A DNA stretch of 64,000 nt from CAMAPP01 sp046153685 (GTDB lineage Bacteria > Pseudomonadota > Alphaproteobacteria > CADEGL01), in assembly GCA_046153685.1 (NCBI GenBank), contig JBJXGH010000180.1, positions 35,518-99,517 of the forward strand. Direction: 5' to 3'. The position numbers and the translations under genes were made by a program. The notes below the pieces were generated by a model. That model made no database searches, was not told where the DNA came from, and was given only the letters and a program-made list of their open reading frames with translations. This document shows, one piece after another, positions 26,418 to 35,941 of this stretch; the first letter of the stretch is position 1; each line of letters starts with the position of its first letter.

Positions 26418-27622
26418 TCAGTTGAGGCCGGAGAGCACCTTGAGTCCCCAACTGCCGCCAGCCGTCAGGATCACCACGAGCCAAGGCGGAATCTTCCGAA
26501 AAACCAAAAGCGCGAACGCGGCCAGCGCGAGGGCAAAATCGCCGGGCGAGAGAATGCCGCTCGTCCAAACCGGATTGTATAGCGCGGCGAGCAGAATCCC
26601 GACCACGGCGGCATTGATGCCGAGCAACGCCTTCTGGACGAGACGCGATTGGCGCACGGTGTCCCAGAATGGCAGCGCCCCCACGATCAGTAAGAAGGAC
26701 GGCGCGTAAATCGCGGTCAGACAGATCAAAGCGCCGAGCCATCCATTCGGCGCCGGTCCCATCACGGTGCCGAGATAGGCCGCGAAGGTGAACAACGGGC
26801 CCGGAACGGCCTGCGCCGCGCCGTAGCCGGCGAGAAAGGCGTCGTTCGACACCCATCCAGGCGGCACGACCGCGGACTGAAGCAGAGGCAGCACGACATG
26901 GCCGCCGCCGAAGACCAGGGCGCCCGAGCGGTAGAAGTTGTCGATGAGCGCCAGAGTCTGCGAGGGATAGGCGGAAGCGAGTATCGGCCGGCCGATCAGC
27001 AGCGCGAAGTACAGCGCCAGCGCCGTAAGGGCAACGCACTTACCGACTTCAATGCCCAGCGTGACCTGGCGCGAATTCATTTCGGCGCGCAGAAATGCGA
27101 TCCCCATCAACCCGCCGGCGATGATGACGGCGATCTGGGCGAACGGCGTCGGCGCGGCGAGCACCGCGCCCGCGCCATTCCCCAGACCGCCAGGGCAACG
27201 ACCGCGACAGCGACCACCTTCAGGCCGTGCAGCACGGCGCCGGGAATCGCGTCGTGAAAAGCCGCCATGCCGTAGCCGAAGGCCAGGAGGGAGAGCGCCT
27301 ATGGCATGGAGAAGGCGAACCAGGCGGCGAACGCTCCCGGCAGCCCCGCCTTGGCAAGCCCGATTCCGATCCCGACCTGGCTCGATGCCGGCCCGGGAAG
27401 GAACTGGCACAACGCGACCAAGTCGGAGTAAGCGCGACCGTCGATCCAGCGGCGGCGCTTCACGAAGGCGTCGCGAAAATATCCGAGATGTGCGACCGGC
27501 CCGCCGAACGAGGTGAAGCCGAGCTGGAGGAAGGCGAGGAAGACGGCCGCGACCGGCTCGCGCTGCATCTGCCGATCCGGCTTGGCGGCCTCGTCCGCAT
27601 CGCGCATCGGACTTGGCCCCAC
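26418..27622 (-). pseudogene. chrA: Chromate transporter ChrA, disrupted by stop and frameshift
   Basis: Both halves of a CHR-family chromate transporter are present. The N-terminal half (27622 down) shows FLQLGFTSFGGPVAHLGYF and LCQFLPGPASSQVGIGIG, then a TAG at 27299-27301. The frame continues past it (LLAFGYGMAAFHDAIPGA) to about 27170-27200, where a shift moves the coding into the frame of the C-terminal half (VFGGGHVVLPLLQ, QAVPGPLFTFAAYLG), which ends at 26418. Two independent lesions argue for a true pseudogene, though a sequencing error at one site cannot be excluded. The intact protein would export chromate. Confidence 0.82.
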
Positions 27623-27956
27623 CCGATTTATCGATTCATGATTCGAACCTCGACCTTTCGCGCGGCGGGGTCAAGCGCGGCGAAACCGGTGCGGCGCCTC
27701 CCGCCGTCCATAACGGTTCATTTTCTCGACGCAAGCGACGAAGCTCGACCGCGTAACCATGTCGGCGCCGCGCGCGCCGCAACACGGAAGGCCAGATCCG
27801 AATTGCGCGCCAAGCGCTCCAATCCCCCGGCCTGTGCGATGGCTCTTCAAGCCTTCCGCCATGCTTCGAATGTTTCCGTGCGCGCCACCCTTGCGGACTT
27901 ATCCGAAGGAGCGCACAATTTTCGGGCTCTGGAACGGCGATCGAGTGGTAACGCAG
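27623..27956. other. Intergenic region, no feature seen
   Basis: About 330 bp at the right edge of the decaying island. No IS end, repeat or conserved ORF is recognised. An AAGGAG at 27906-27911 has no suitable start codon at normal spacing in the frame of the next gene. Confidence 0.35.
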
Positions 27957-28958
27957 GTGACGGATTCGGTTCTTGCCGGTAAAGTGAACACCGGCGGGTG
28001 GGCTCCTCCGGAAGGAGTCGTCTCGCCGCCGCTGTTCGTATGGCCGCCCAGGCCGGTGGCCCTTCTGCGATGGCTGTTCAGCGTGCCGGGCTATCTGTTC
28101 CCGTGGAACGTGTTCTACATCGGCACCGCGCTTCTCGTGTGGATGTTCCTTATCCCCGAGATGGCGGCGATGAAGACTTTAGAATTCGGCTGGATCGCGC
28201 GTCTTTTCGCCATCAACGCGGCCTTGGTCTTCGTCTTCACCAGCGCATGGCATGTGCGGCTTTACACCCAGCGCGCACAGGACGTCACGTTCAAGTTCGA
28301 CGAGCAGTGGCCCAAATCGAACTCGTCCTTTCTCTTCGGCAATCAGCACTTCGATAACATGATCTGGACGATGCTGAGCGCCGTTCCGGTGATGACGGCC
28401 TATCTGGCGGTCATTCTGTGGGCGATGGCGAACGGCTTTGTGCCTTATGTGGAATGGGCCGACCAGCCGATCTATCTCGGCCTCGTCATGCTGGCTACGC
28501 AAGTGTTCCGCGACGTGCATTTCTACTGCATTCACCGGCTGATCCACTGGCCGCCGCTCTATCGCTGGATACACAGCCTTCATCATAAGAACTCGAACCC
28601 CGGTCCGTGGTCGGGGCTGGCGATGCACCCGGTCGAGCACGTCCTGTATTTTTCCAGCCTGCTGATCCACTGGGTGGTGCCGTCCCATCCGCTGCTGGTC
28701 CTTTATCACATGGTGGCTTCCGCCTTTGGGCCGTCGCGGGACCATTGCGGCTTTTCCTCGGTGGTGATCGGCGGCAAGGCGCGAATCCCCGCGGCCTCGT
28801 ACATGCATTATCTGCATCACCGATATTTCGAGGTGAACTACGGCGACAGCATCACGCCGATCGATCGGTGGTTTGGTACGTGGCACGATGGCTCGCGCGT
28901 CGCGCACGCGGCGATGAAGCGGCGCATGATCAGGAATAAAACGCGCGGTGCCGCCTGA
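27957..28958 (+). CDS. Sterol desaturase/fatty acid hydroxylase superfamily membrane enzyme
   Basis: A 333-residue di-iron membrane hydroxylase. Histidine boxes are HFYCIHRLIHW, HSLHHKNSNPGPWSGLAMHP and HYLHHRYFEVNYG, with several hydrophobic segments between about 35 and 190. Such enzymes hydroxylate or desaturate lipids and sterol-like substrates. The start is uncertain: GTG at 27957 and GTG at 27945 are both in frame and the frame is open further back; 27957 gives an N-terminus MTDSVLAGK. It is followed by a 270-bp gap and the deacetylase gene. Confidence 0.82.
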   Translation: MTDSVLAGKVNTGGWAPPEGVVSPPLFVWPPRPVALLRWLFSVPGYLFPWNVFYIGTALLVWMFLIPEMAAMKTLEFGWIARLFAINAALVFVFTSAWHVRLYTQRAQDVTFKFDEQWPKSNSSFLFGNQHFDNMIWTMLSAVPVMTAYLAVILWAMANGFVPYVEWADQPIYLGLVMLATQVFRDVHFYCIHRLIHWPPLYRWIHSLHHKNSNPGPWSGLAMHPVEHVLYFSSLLIHWVVPSHPLLVLYHMVASAFGPSRDHCGFSSVVIGGKARIPAASYMHYLHHRYFEVNYGDSITPIDRWFGTWHDGSRVAHAAMKRRMIRNKTRGAA

Positions 28959-29230
28959 CGCGCCGCATGACTCTTGATGCCGATATCCCAGATCATGCGC
29001 GCCCGCCCAAGCGATGCCCAAGAGCCGATCCCAACGGAGGGCGCTGTCTTGGATGCGGCGATGGAGCGCGGCGACGACGAGACGCGGAGGGCCGGGGAAG
29101 ATTTTCATCGGCTTCGGCCCTGATGGTTTGGAAGCTGGTCTTTCCATGATTTGGCCACGCCGGTGCGGCGGGGCACTCGCCCGGGCCTTGCGCTATGATA
29201 TGTGCCGCGCGGAAAAGACGAGAGGTCAGA

Positions 29231-30166
29231 ATGCTCGACAATCCCATCCCCTGGCCGAACGGCGCGCGCTGCGCGGTCGCGATCACGTGGGACGTCGATT
29301 GCGATAGTGGGCTCAACTATTACAATCCCGAACGCGCGGACAATCTTGTCGCGTCCCAATCCCAGGTCCGCTACGACGCGGCGGTCGCGGTGCCGAGGCT
29401 GGTGAAGTTGCTAAAGCGCCTCGAGATGCGCCAGACCTTCTTCGTGCCCGGCTGGTGCATCGAGAAATTCCCGGCCAGCATGGACTCGCTCATCGCGGGT
29501 GGCCACGAACTGGCGCTCCATGGCTATCTGCACGAACGGCCGAACGAATTGTCGCCGGAGGAAGAACTTCGCGTCCTGCGCTTCGGCGTCGAGGCGTTCC
29601 GGCGCCATACCGGCGCGCGGCCGCGCGGCTGGCGCGCGCCCAGTTTCGCGTTCTCGAAGCACTCGCTCGGCTATCTCATCGCCGAGGGCTTTACCTACGA
29701 TTCCTCGCTGATGGGCGACGATGTGCCCTATGTGCTTCGGCACGAGACCGGCAGTTTGTTGGAGCTGCCGACCGAATGGTGCCTCGACGACTGGCCGCAT
29801 TACGTCCACAACCGAGATTTCCGCCACCAGATGCCGATTTCGCCGCCCAGCCGGGCCATCGAGGTGTTTCGGGCCGAGTTCGACGCGGCGTGGAAGCACG
29901 GCGCGCTTTGGGTCAGTGTCTGGCACCCCTTCGTCAGTGGGCGGCTGTCCCGGCTCGAGGCCGTCATCGGCCTCATCGAATACATGCAGTCCAAGGGGAA
30001 TGTGTGGTTCGCAACCCTGGGCGAAATCGCCGACCACGTGAAAGCCCTCGCCGATGGCGGACGGTGGATGCCGCGCGTGGACAATCTGCCCTACTACACG
30101 AGCCCGATCCCGGAAATAGCCAAACCGGCGATCGTCGCGTCCGCGCCGCGCAAACGCGGCACTTAA
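29231..30166 (+). CDS. Polysaccharide deacetylase family protein (PuuE-like)
   Basis: A 311-residue NodB-homology protein without a signal peptide. Motif 1 is AITWDVDCDS (two acidic residues), motif 2 HGYLHERP (metal His pair), then RGWRAPSFAFS and a late WHPFVSG His. The cytoplasmic location and HGxxHE form resemble the allantoinase PuuE branch more than peptidoglycan deacetylases. AGAGG sits 6 bases before the ATG. It precedes the dioxygenase gene by about 55 bp and may share its transcript. Confidence 0.85.
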   Translation: MLDNPIPWPNGARCAVAITWDVDCDSGLNYYNPERADNLVASQSQVRYDAAVAVPRLVKLLKRLEMRQTFFVPGWCIEKFPASMDSLIAGGHELALHGYLHERPNELSPEEELRVLRFGVEAFRRHTGARPRGWRAPSFAFSKHSLGYLIAEGFTYDSSLMGDDVPYVLRHETGSLLELPTEWCLDDWPHYVHNRDFRHQMPISPPSRAIEVFRAEFDAAWKHGALWVSVWHPFVSGRLSRLEAVIGLIEYMQSKGNVWFATLGEIADHVKALADGGRWMPRVDNLPYYTSPIPEIAKPAIVASAPRKRGT

Positions 30167-30220
30167 GCCGCCACCGGCGGGGCGATCGAGGGCCGCGATC
30201 GGCCATGGGGAGGGGAAGAC

Positions 30221-31048
30221 ATGCCGAAGATGTTGTCGCCGGCGGCCGTAAGCCAATTCCATGACCACGGCTATCTCTCGCCGGTGGCCGCATTGTCGCC
30301 CGACGAGGTCGCGCGCAACCGGCTTTCCCTCGCTTCGTTCGAAGCGCGCGAGGGCGGCAAGCTCGCGGGTGCCGCGCGAAACAAGTCGCACCTGTTCCTG
30401 CGCTGGCTCTACGACCTTGCCCGTCATCCCAAGATCCTCGACGCCGTCGAGGATCTGATCGGGCCGGACATCCTGCTGTATCACGCCCAATGGTTCATCA
30501 AGGAGCCGCACACCCCGCACTTCGTCTCGCTCCACCAGGATTCGGCCTATTGGTCCCTGGCCTCGCCGCAGGGCTTGTCGGCCTGGATTGCTTTCGAGGA
30601 TTGCGACGCCGAGAACGGCTGCATGCGCGTGATTCCGGATACCCATCGCGACGCCCTGGCGCACGTGGACAGGCAGGCGCCCGACAATCTGTTGTGGCGT
30701 GGCCAGACGGTGGCAGCGGAGATCGACGAAGCGAGGGCGGTGGAGATGCCGCTTCGGGCCGGCGAAATGTCTCTGCACCATGCGCGCATCGTCCATGGCT
30801 CGGGGCCCAATCGCTCGCCGCGCCGGCGCATCGGCTATTCCCTGCGCTATATCCCGACCTCGATCGCGCGCAACGGGCCGCGCGACAGCGCCATGCTCGT
30901 GCGCGGGGTCGATCGCTACCATCATTTCGACTTGGAACCCGCGCCCGGCGCTGATTACGAGCCGACGGCCGTGGCGCTTCATGCCGAGATCAACCGGCGC
31001 TTCATGGAGCACTACACCGCCGCCACGCCCGAGAGGGCGGCGCAATAG
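30221..31048 (+). CDS. Phytanoyl-CoA dioxygenase family protein
   Basis: A 275-residue 2-oxoglutarate/Fe(II) oxygenase. H105 and D107 in SLHQDSAYW and H192 in ARIVHGSGPNRS form the iron site; RRRIGYSLRY gives the 2-oxoglutarate arginine. GGGGAGGGGAAG precedes the ATG. Only about 20 bp separate it from a second, differently folded 2-oxoglutarate oxygenase, so they are likely translated from one message. It is only distantly similar to the other two phytanoyl-type enzymes in the window. Confidence 0.87.
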   Translation: MPKMLSPAAVSQFHDHGYLSPVAALSPDEVARNRLSLASFEAREGGKLAGAARNKSHLFLRWLYDLARHPKILDAVEDLIGPDILLYHAQWFIKEPHTPHFVSLHQDSAYWSLASPQGLSAWIAFEDCDAENGCMRVIPDTHRDALAHVDRQAPDNLLWRGQTVAAEIDEARAVEMPLRAGEMSLHHARIVHGSGPNRSPRRRIGYSLRYIPTSIARNGPRDSAMLVRGVDRYHHFDLEPAPGADYEPTAVALHAEINRRFMEHYTAATPERAAQ

Positions 31049-31067
31049 GCAATTCAAGAGAACGGCG

Positions 31068-31874
31068 ATGATGCGCGCGTGGCAATCGAAGGCAGAGGCG
31101 GAGCTCGGCGCCGCAACCCTGCAAGCGCTGTTCGACAACCGGATCCCGGCCATCCGGATCAAGGACTTTGCGACCGAGGAGGAGTGCCGGCGCTTTGCCG
31201 CCGCTGTCACGGAGGCCGAACAACATCCCATCGTCTTCGCCTCGAAGGACGGCGAGGCGCTGTCGAAACCTAAGATCGGTTATATCGGCATCTTCCAGCA
31301 TTTTTACCGGCACAGGGACAAAAGCGCCTATTTCGCCGATGTGGCGGCGGCGCAAGCGCGGCTGCGCGAAATTTTCGCGCGCTCGTTCGACCCCATCGCG
31401 CGCATGCAAGACTTGTTGCGCGTATACGCCCAGGCTTCCGTCGCGATCGCGGACGAGGGCGAAGGCTACGGGTGCTATTATGCCGGCATCGTCCGCGCAA
31501 TGACGGTTGGCGCCGATCTCCATTGCGACTACCACCCCTATTATGCGCGCCCCTACCGGATCGGCCGGATCGATGCCCAGATTGGCTGGAACATTTACGC
31601 TTCTGGCCGGGGGGGCGGGGGCGAGCTCGTGGTCTACAACAATCCCTGGACGCCCCAGGTTAGGGGCGATGAAATCCCCGAGAGCTTTCCCCTGCCGCGC
31701 AGCTCGACCGAGGGCGCGGAACGATTCGTGATCGAGATCAGGGCGGGCGATGTCGTCCTGTTCAACACCCGCAATCCGCACGAAATCCTGCCCTCCAAGG
31801 GTGACGAGCCGCGCATCTCGCTCGGCACCTTTCTCGGCCGTTTGCCGGAAGGCAATCTGTTGATGTGGTCCTAG
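31068..31874 (+). CDS. 2-oxoglutarate/Fe(II) oxygenase (prolyl-4-hydroxylase-like)
   Basis: A 268-residue oxygenase of the P4Hc type. Iron ligands are H152 and D154 in LHCDYHPYY and H238 in RNPHEILPS, with R249 (EPRISLG) for 2-oxoglutarate. The segment GGGGELVVYNNPW precedes the second half of the barrel as in hydroxylases acting on amino acids or peptides. Two adjacent ATG codons exist; the first is used. The substrate is not known; its neighbour suggests sequential oxidations of one compound. Confidence 0.85.
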   Translation: MMRAWQSKAEAELGAATLQALFDNRIPAIRIKDFATEEECRRFAAAVTEAEQHPIVFASKDGEALSKPKIGYIGIFQHFYRHRDKSAYFADVAAAQARLREIFARSFDPIARMQDLLRVYAQASVAIADEGEGYGCYYAGIVRAMTVGADLHCDYHPYYARPYRIGRIDAQIGWNIYASGRGGGGELVVYNNPWTPQVRGDEIPESFPLPRSSTEGAERFVIEIRAGDVVLFNTRNPHEILPSKGDEPRISLGTFLGRLPEGNLLMWS

Positions 31875-32008
31875 AGCGGAGGGAATTGCCGGGCGAGGGC
31901 TGCGCCCGGGGCCATCGCGCGGACCCGAAAGGCGGACTCAGAAAAATTGGGCCACGATCCAGGCCGTCCGCCCTTTTCGCGCCCGGTCCGATGCCCTAGA
32001 TATCGTGC

Positions 32009-32599
32009 ATGACTCAATCCGGTTCCGAATCGCCCGTGTCCAAACCCCCCATGTCCAAGCCCAAGGCCCAATTGCGGCCCTTGCCGCGCCTGATCTTCGC
32101 GTCCCGCTGGTTGCAACTGCCGCTCTATCTGGGTCTGATTGTCGCGCAATGCGTCTATGTCGTGCTGTTCCTCAAGGAGTTGCTGCACCTCGTGACGCAC
32201 AGCTTCTCGTTCAGCGAGCAGCAGATCATGCTGGTCGTGCTCGGCCTCATCGACGTCGTGATGATCTCGAATCTTCTGATCATGGTGATCGTGGGCGGCT
32301 ATGAAACCTTCGTCTCGCGGCTTGAGCTCGAAAACCACCCCGATCAGCCGGAATGGCTGAGCCATGTGAACGCCAGTGTCCTCAAGATCAAGCTGGCCAT
32401 GGCGATCGTCGGCATTTCCTCCATCCACCTGCTGCGCACCTTCATCGAGGCGGGCAATCTCGGCAGCGATCGCACGATCTATACCGAGAACGGCGTCATG
32501 TGGCAGGCGATTATTCACGCCCTGTTCATTGCCTCCGCGCTCGGCATCGCGATGGTGGATAGAATCGGCCAAGCCCCGGGCGATAGCCGGTATCGGTGA
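32009..32599 (+). CDS. YqhA/UPF0114 family membrane protein
   Basis: A 196-residue protein with four hydrophobic segments (about 35-55, 68-92, 125-145, 165-182) and a polar 25-residue leader. LVVLGLIDVVMISNLLIMVI and SIHLLRTFIEA are conserved in the YqhA/TIGR00645 family, whose function is unknown. It is a stand-alone gene; the stop is 34 bp from the convergent ABM gene. Confidence 0.85.
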   Translation: MTQSGSESPVSKPPMSKPKAQLRPLPRLIFASRWLQLPLYLGLIVAQCVYVVLFLKELLHLVTHSFSFSEQQIMLVVLGLIDVVMISNLLIMVIVGGYETFVSRLELENHPDQPEWLSHVNASVLKIKLAMAIVGISSIHLLRTFIEAGNLGSDRTIYTENGVMWQAIIHALFIASALGIAMVDRIGQAPGDSRYR

Positions 32600-32633
32600 G
32601 GCGCGGCCGAGGCGGGGCGCAGGACCCGGCGCG

Positions 32634-32942
32634 TCACATCTTGGGCGGACGGGTTTCGCGGGCCCGCATGACATAGCCAGTGAAGCTCGGGCGCTGCTTC
32701 TGATAGGGCGCCACCAGCGCGATCGCCGTTTCGATGAAATCGCCCTTGGCGGTTGCGTCCGCGTCTTCCTTGGTTTCCCACAGCGTGATCGACAGCGCCG
32801 AACCGGTGCCGGGCTCGATGTACAGCGTGCCCTCGCGGAAGCCCTTTTGCACCGTGAACGGGGCGAGGGCCTTCTTGTAGGCGGCGGTCAACTCGCTCTC
32901 CTTGCCTTCGACCACGTCGAAACGGCCGATGCGTGCGTACAT
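32634..32942 (-). CDS. ABM-domain protein (paralog)
   Basis: A 102-residue protein with the same architecture as the protein at 18697-18999: YARIGRFDVVEGKESELTAA, LYIEPGTGSALSITLWETKE and a closing PYQKQRPSFTGYVMRA. Identity is clear along the whole length. The ATG at 32942 follows GGGAGAA. It converges with the YqhA-like gene and lies upstream of no obvious partner. Confidence 0.8.
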   Translation of the reverse strand: MYARIGRFDVVEGKESELTAAYKKALAPFTVQKGFREGTLYIEPGTGSALSITLWETKEDADATAKGDFIETAIALVAPYQKQRPSFTGYVMRARETRPPKM

Positions 32943-33007
32943 GAACGTTCTCCCTTGGATGGACCGCGACGCGCCCCGATTTGGGTGCGTTCACGGTCGC
33001 TCGATTG

Positions 33008-34666
33008 TCATGGCGCGTTCTCGCGCAACAGATTGCGCCCGCAAAGATAACCCCAGGTCAAATGGGGTCCCAGCGTCGTGCCGACGGCGACGCCCGCGGT
33101 GCCAAAGAAATTGGCCATCAACGAGCCCGCGCAATACAGCCCGGCTATGATCGTGCCATCCGCGCGCAGGGCCTGGCCACGATCGTTCGTCCGCGGTCCG
33201 CCCTTGGTGCCGAGAATGCCGAGATAATAGGGCGTGGCGTAGAACGGCGGGGTTTCGATCGCGCCGCGCGTCTTGGACCACGGCGCCGGGCCGGCGCCGG
33301 TCGGGGGATCGTGGCGGCCGAAATCCTCGTCTAAGCCCGCTCGCGCGAAGCGATTGAAGCGCGCGAGCGTGGCGACGAGGGCGTCGGGATCGACATCGAT
33401 CGTGCGCGCCAAGGCGGCGGGCGAGCGTGCCTTGCGCACCTTGCCCGGAATCCAATTCGCCATCCGGACCGCGAATGCGTTTTGCCGCGCAAAGCGCGCG
33501 TCGAAGATTCGCCAGGCGGGGGCGTGGCGCGACGCGCCCGATTGCGGGTCGCGCGCGGCCATGGCCAGGGCGATGGCGTTGCGGTCGGATTCGCCGACGA
33601 AGCGCTGGCCGTGGCGATCCACCAGGATGCAATGGGGAAAATCGAGCAGGCTCACGGGAATGGCGTGGTGACGACCTTCGTATTCGACGGTCGATACCGG
33701 ATAGATGGTCGCCTGATCCATGCGGGCGAATGCGGCGCCCGCGCTCGCCGCCATGCGGTGGCCATCGCCGGTATTGGTGCTCGGGCTGCCGAGCAGAAGC
33801 CAATCGGTGGGAAAGTATTTTCCGAGCAGGGCGCGATCCCATTCGTAGCCGCCCGTCGCGAGCACGACGCCCAGGCGCGCGCGAATGCGCTTGCGTTCGC
33901 CCCCGATTGTCGCGCATAGGCCGAGCACGCGCCCCGAGCCTGCATCGCCGGCACTCGTCGCGTCGGAAATGAGTTCTTCCGCCGCCGCATTCACCTCGAT
34001 TTCGCAGCCGTGTTCGAGGCAACCCCCGACCAGGCCCACGACCAGCGCCGCGCCTACGCCGACCTTCCGCCTTGCCAAGCGATGGAGCAGGCGGGGCGCC
34101 ATGAGGATGGCCGTGCGCGCGGGATGGCGCATCAAGGGGCCGAGAATGATTTCGTCGAAGGTGAAGATTTGCGGCCGGATGGATTTGCGGATTCGGTCGC
34201 GCCAAGGGCCGAGCGTATTGCGGCTGATGAGCTCGGGGCTCAGCAGCCGTCCGAAGGCCTTGCCGCCCGGCGCGCGCGGATCGAGATCGGGTAGATCGAT
34301 GAGCGAGAAGCGCAACGCGGTATGGCGCTCGACGAATTTTAGCATCTCCGGCGCTTGGGTGACGAAGCTCCGCCAGCGCGCCTCCTCGTCCTTCGCCCAA
34401 GATGCGGGCATCATGGCGCGGATATAGGCGAGCGCCTCCTCGGGCGTGTCGGGATGGCCCGCGGCGATCATGCGATGATTGGCCGGAATCCAGGTGCCGC
34501 CGCCCGACATCGCGGTCGTGCCGCCGAGCACGCCGGCCTTCTCCAGGATGAGAACCCGCGCCCCGCCGATCGCGGCGCTCAGCGCCGCGGACAGGCCGGC
34601 GGCGCCCGAACCGACGACGACGACATCGGTCTCGATATCCCAATCGCGCGCAGAAGCCATCGCCAT
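33008..34666 (-). CDS. FAD-binding dehydrogenase (fumarate reductase/3-ketosteroid dehydrogenase family)
   Basis: A 552-residue flavoprotein. VVVVGSGAAGLSAALSAA (about 15-32) binds FAD, GVLGGTTAMSGGGTWIP is the family's glycine-rich loop, and GTKGGPRTNDRGQALRADG with LYCAGSLMANFFG closes the FAD site. The capping domain in the middle resembles 3-ketosteroid delta-1-dehydrogenases more than soluble fumarate reductase. It probably dehydrogenates a cyclic or alpha,beta-saturated ketone or acid. Monocistronic, facing away from the unknown gene at 34852. Confidence 0.85.
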   Translation of the reverse strand: MAMASARDWDIETDVVVVGSGAAGLSAALSAAIGGARVLILEKAGVLGGTTAMSGGGTWIPANHRMIAAGHPDTPEEALAYIRAMMPASWAKDEEARWRSFVTQAPEMLKFVERHTALRFSLIDLPDLDPRAPGGKAFGRLLSPELISRNTLGPWRDRIRKSIRPQIFTFDEIILGPLMRHPARTAILMAPRLLHRLARRKVGVGAALVVGLVGGCLEHGCEIEVNAAAEELISDATSAGDAGSGRVLGLCATIGGERKRIRARLGVVLATGGYEWDRALLGKYFPTDWLLLGSPSTNTGDGHRMAASAGAAFARMDQATIYPVSTVEYEGRHHAIPVSLLDFPHCILVDRHGQRFVGESDRNAIALAMAARDPQSGASRHAPAWRIFDARFARQNAFAVRMANWIPGKVRKARSPAALARTIDVDPDALVATLARFNRFARAGLDEDFGRHDPPTGAGPAPWSKTRGAIETPPFYATPYYLGILGTKGGPRTNDRGQALRADGTIIAGLYCAGSLMANFFGTAGVAVGTTLGPHLTWGYLCGRNLLRENAP

Positions 34667-34851
34667 TCACCCTTCCCGCCAGCCGACGATGCACGGGACG
34701 GACAGCGTCGCACGATCGCGCGGTCATCCGCCACGCTTCCCTTCCCCTGAGACCGGGCCGAACGCCACGCCGCCCCGATGGCGATCGCGCGCTTCCCCTT
34801 AACGGGGCATTGCGCCATCCTGGTGCGGCAAGTGGAAAGTCGCGCGCCATC

Positions 34852-35913
34852 ATGAATCGAAGCGACGAGGATTTGGCCCAAACGCGGCGGCGCTGCGCGC
34901 TCGCGACGCGGCTCTGGGATCGCATGTTTTCCGCCCTGACCTGCATCGCCTATCGCGCGCACGGCGAGGAGGGCATGCGGTCTCTGTGGTTCGCGATGCT
35001 ATCGAACCACCAGGGCGGGCATTATCGCGACGGCCTGAAGCTTCTTGGCATCGACAAGGATCCGCCCGCGATCGCCGCCGCGAAATACCACTATCTTTCG
35101 AATCAAATCGGCGAGCGCCGGATGGCCTATATCGAGGAATCGCCGAAGAAGGTGTGGATTCGGTACATGGCGCCCGTGTGGATGTACGACGGCGTATCCC
35201 TTTTGGCCTTGCCTCGGAGTTCGCGCCGCATGGTGCTCACGGTATGGCACCCGCGGAACGGACCGATGATGGGCTGCGCGCGTCTAGGCTATGTCGCGAC
35301 CAAGTTCATCACCGAAGGCGAGCCCTACGACGAAGGCTATTTCATCGAGCACGACCGCGATCTGGCTCCGGCGGAAACGCTGAAATTCGAAACCGCGCGC
35401 CATACGCCCGAATTCGATCCCGCCAAGGCGCCGAAGCTTGATCCTGCGGCATGGCCCGAGGCGCGAGTCTTGAAGGCGCGGCGGAATTTCGCCGGCGGAT
35501 ACGTGACGACGGCGATCGAGGTATTGACGTCCGCCTACGGCGAGGGCGCGACGGCCGCGCTGGTGGCGGAGGCCATGGACGGCCTTGCCGTGCAATACGT
35601 CCACGAATTGCGCGACATGGCCGGCATTGCGGGTACGGGGGCCGGGGCGATTGCCGCGCTGTTCGCGGCCTTGCTTGAAGCCTGTTATCAGGAGTTTTCG
35701 GTGGAAAGCGCGAGCGCAGCCCATCATCGGATCGTCCTGAAAACCTTCCGCCCGTTTTCCGGCACGGTGTCCGAGGCCCTGCGGGCGGCATTCTTCCGCT
35801 TCCCGTTCATGGCCACGCGCGTGCTCGATGGCCGGATATCGGCATCCCGCCAAGCCGGGGCGGACGGCACGGAGATTTGGGATTTCAAGGACGCCGGGCG
35901 CTGGCTCTGGTAG
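34852..35913 (+). CDS. Protein of unknown function, upstream of a CoA ligase
   Basis: A 353-residue soluble protein with no recognised domain. Features include a helical N-terminal part (TRLWDRMFSALTC, LWFAMLSNHQGGHYRDG), a middle with EEGMRS and MMGCARLGYVATKF, and a C-terminal half (ALLEACYQEFSVESASAAHH) that could be a ligand- or CoA-binding lobe. No signal peptide. It ends 28 bp before the CoA ligase, suggesting it acts in the same pathway, perhaps as a small-molecule hydrolase or binding protein; this is inference from position. Confidence 0.65.
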   Translation: MNRSDEDLAQTRRRCALATRLWDRMFSALTCIAYRAHGEEGMRSLWFAMLSNHQGGHYRDGLKLLGIDKDPPAIAAAKYHYLSNQIGERRMAYIEESPKKVWIRYMAPVWMYDGVSLLALPRSSRRMVLTVWHPRNGPMMGCARLGYVATKFITEGEPYDEGYFIEHDRDLAPAETLKFETARHTPEFDPAKAPKLDPAAWPEARVLKARRNFAGGYVTTAIEVLTSAYGEGATAALVAEAMDGLAVQYVHELRDMAGIAGTGAGAIAALFAALLEACYQEFSVESASAAHHRIVLKTFRPFSGTVSEALRAAFFRFPFMATRVLDGRISASRQAGADGTEIWDFKDAGRWLW

Positions 35914-35941
35914 CAGGCCGGGGGGGCGCCAAGCGCGATCC

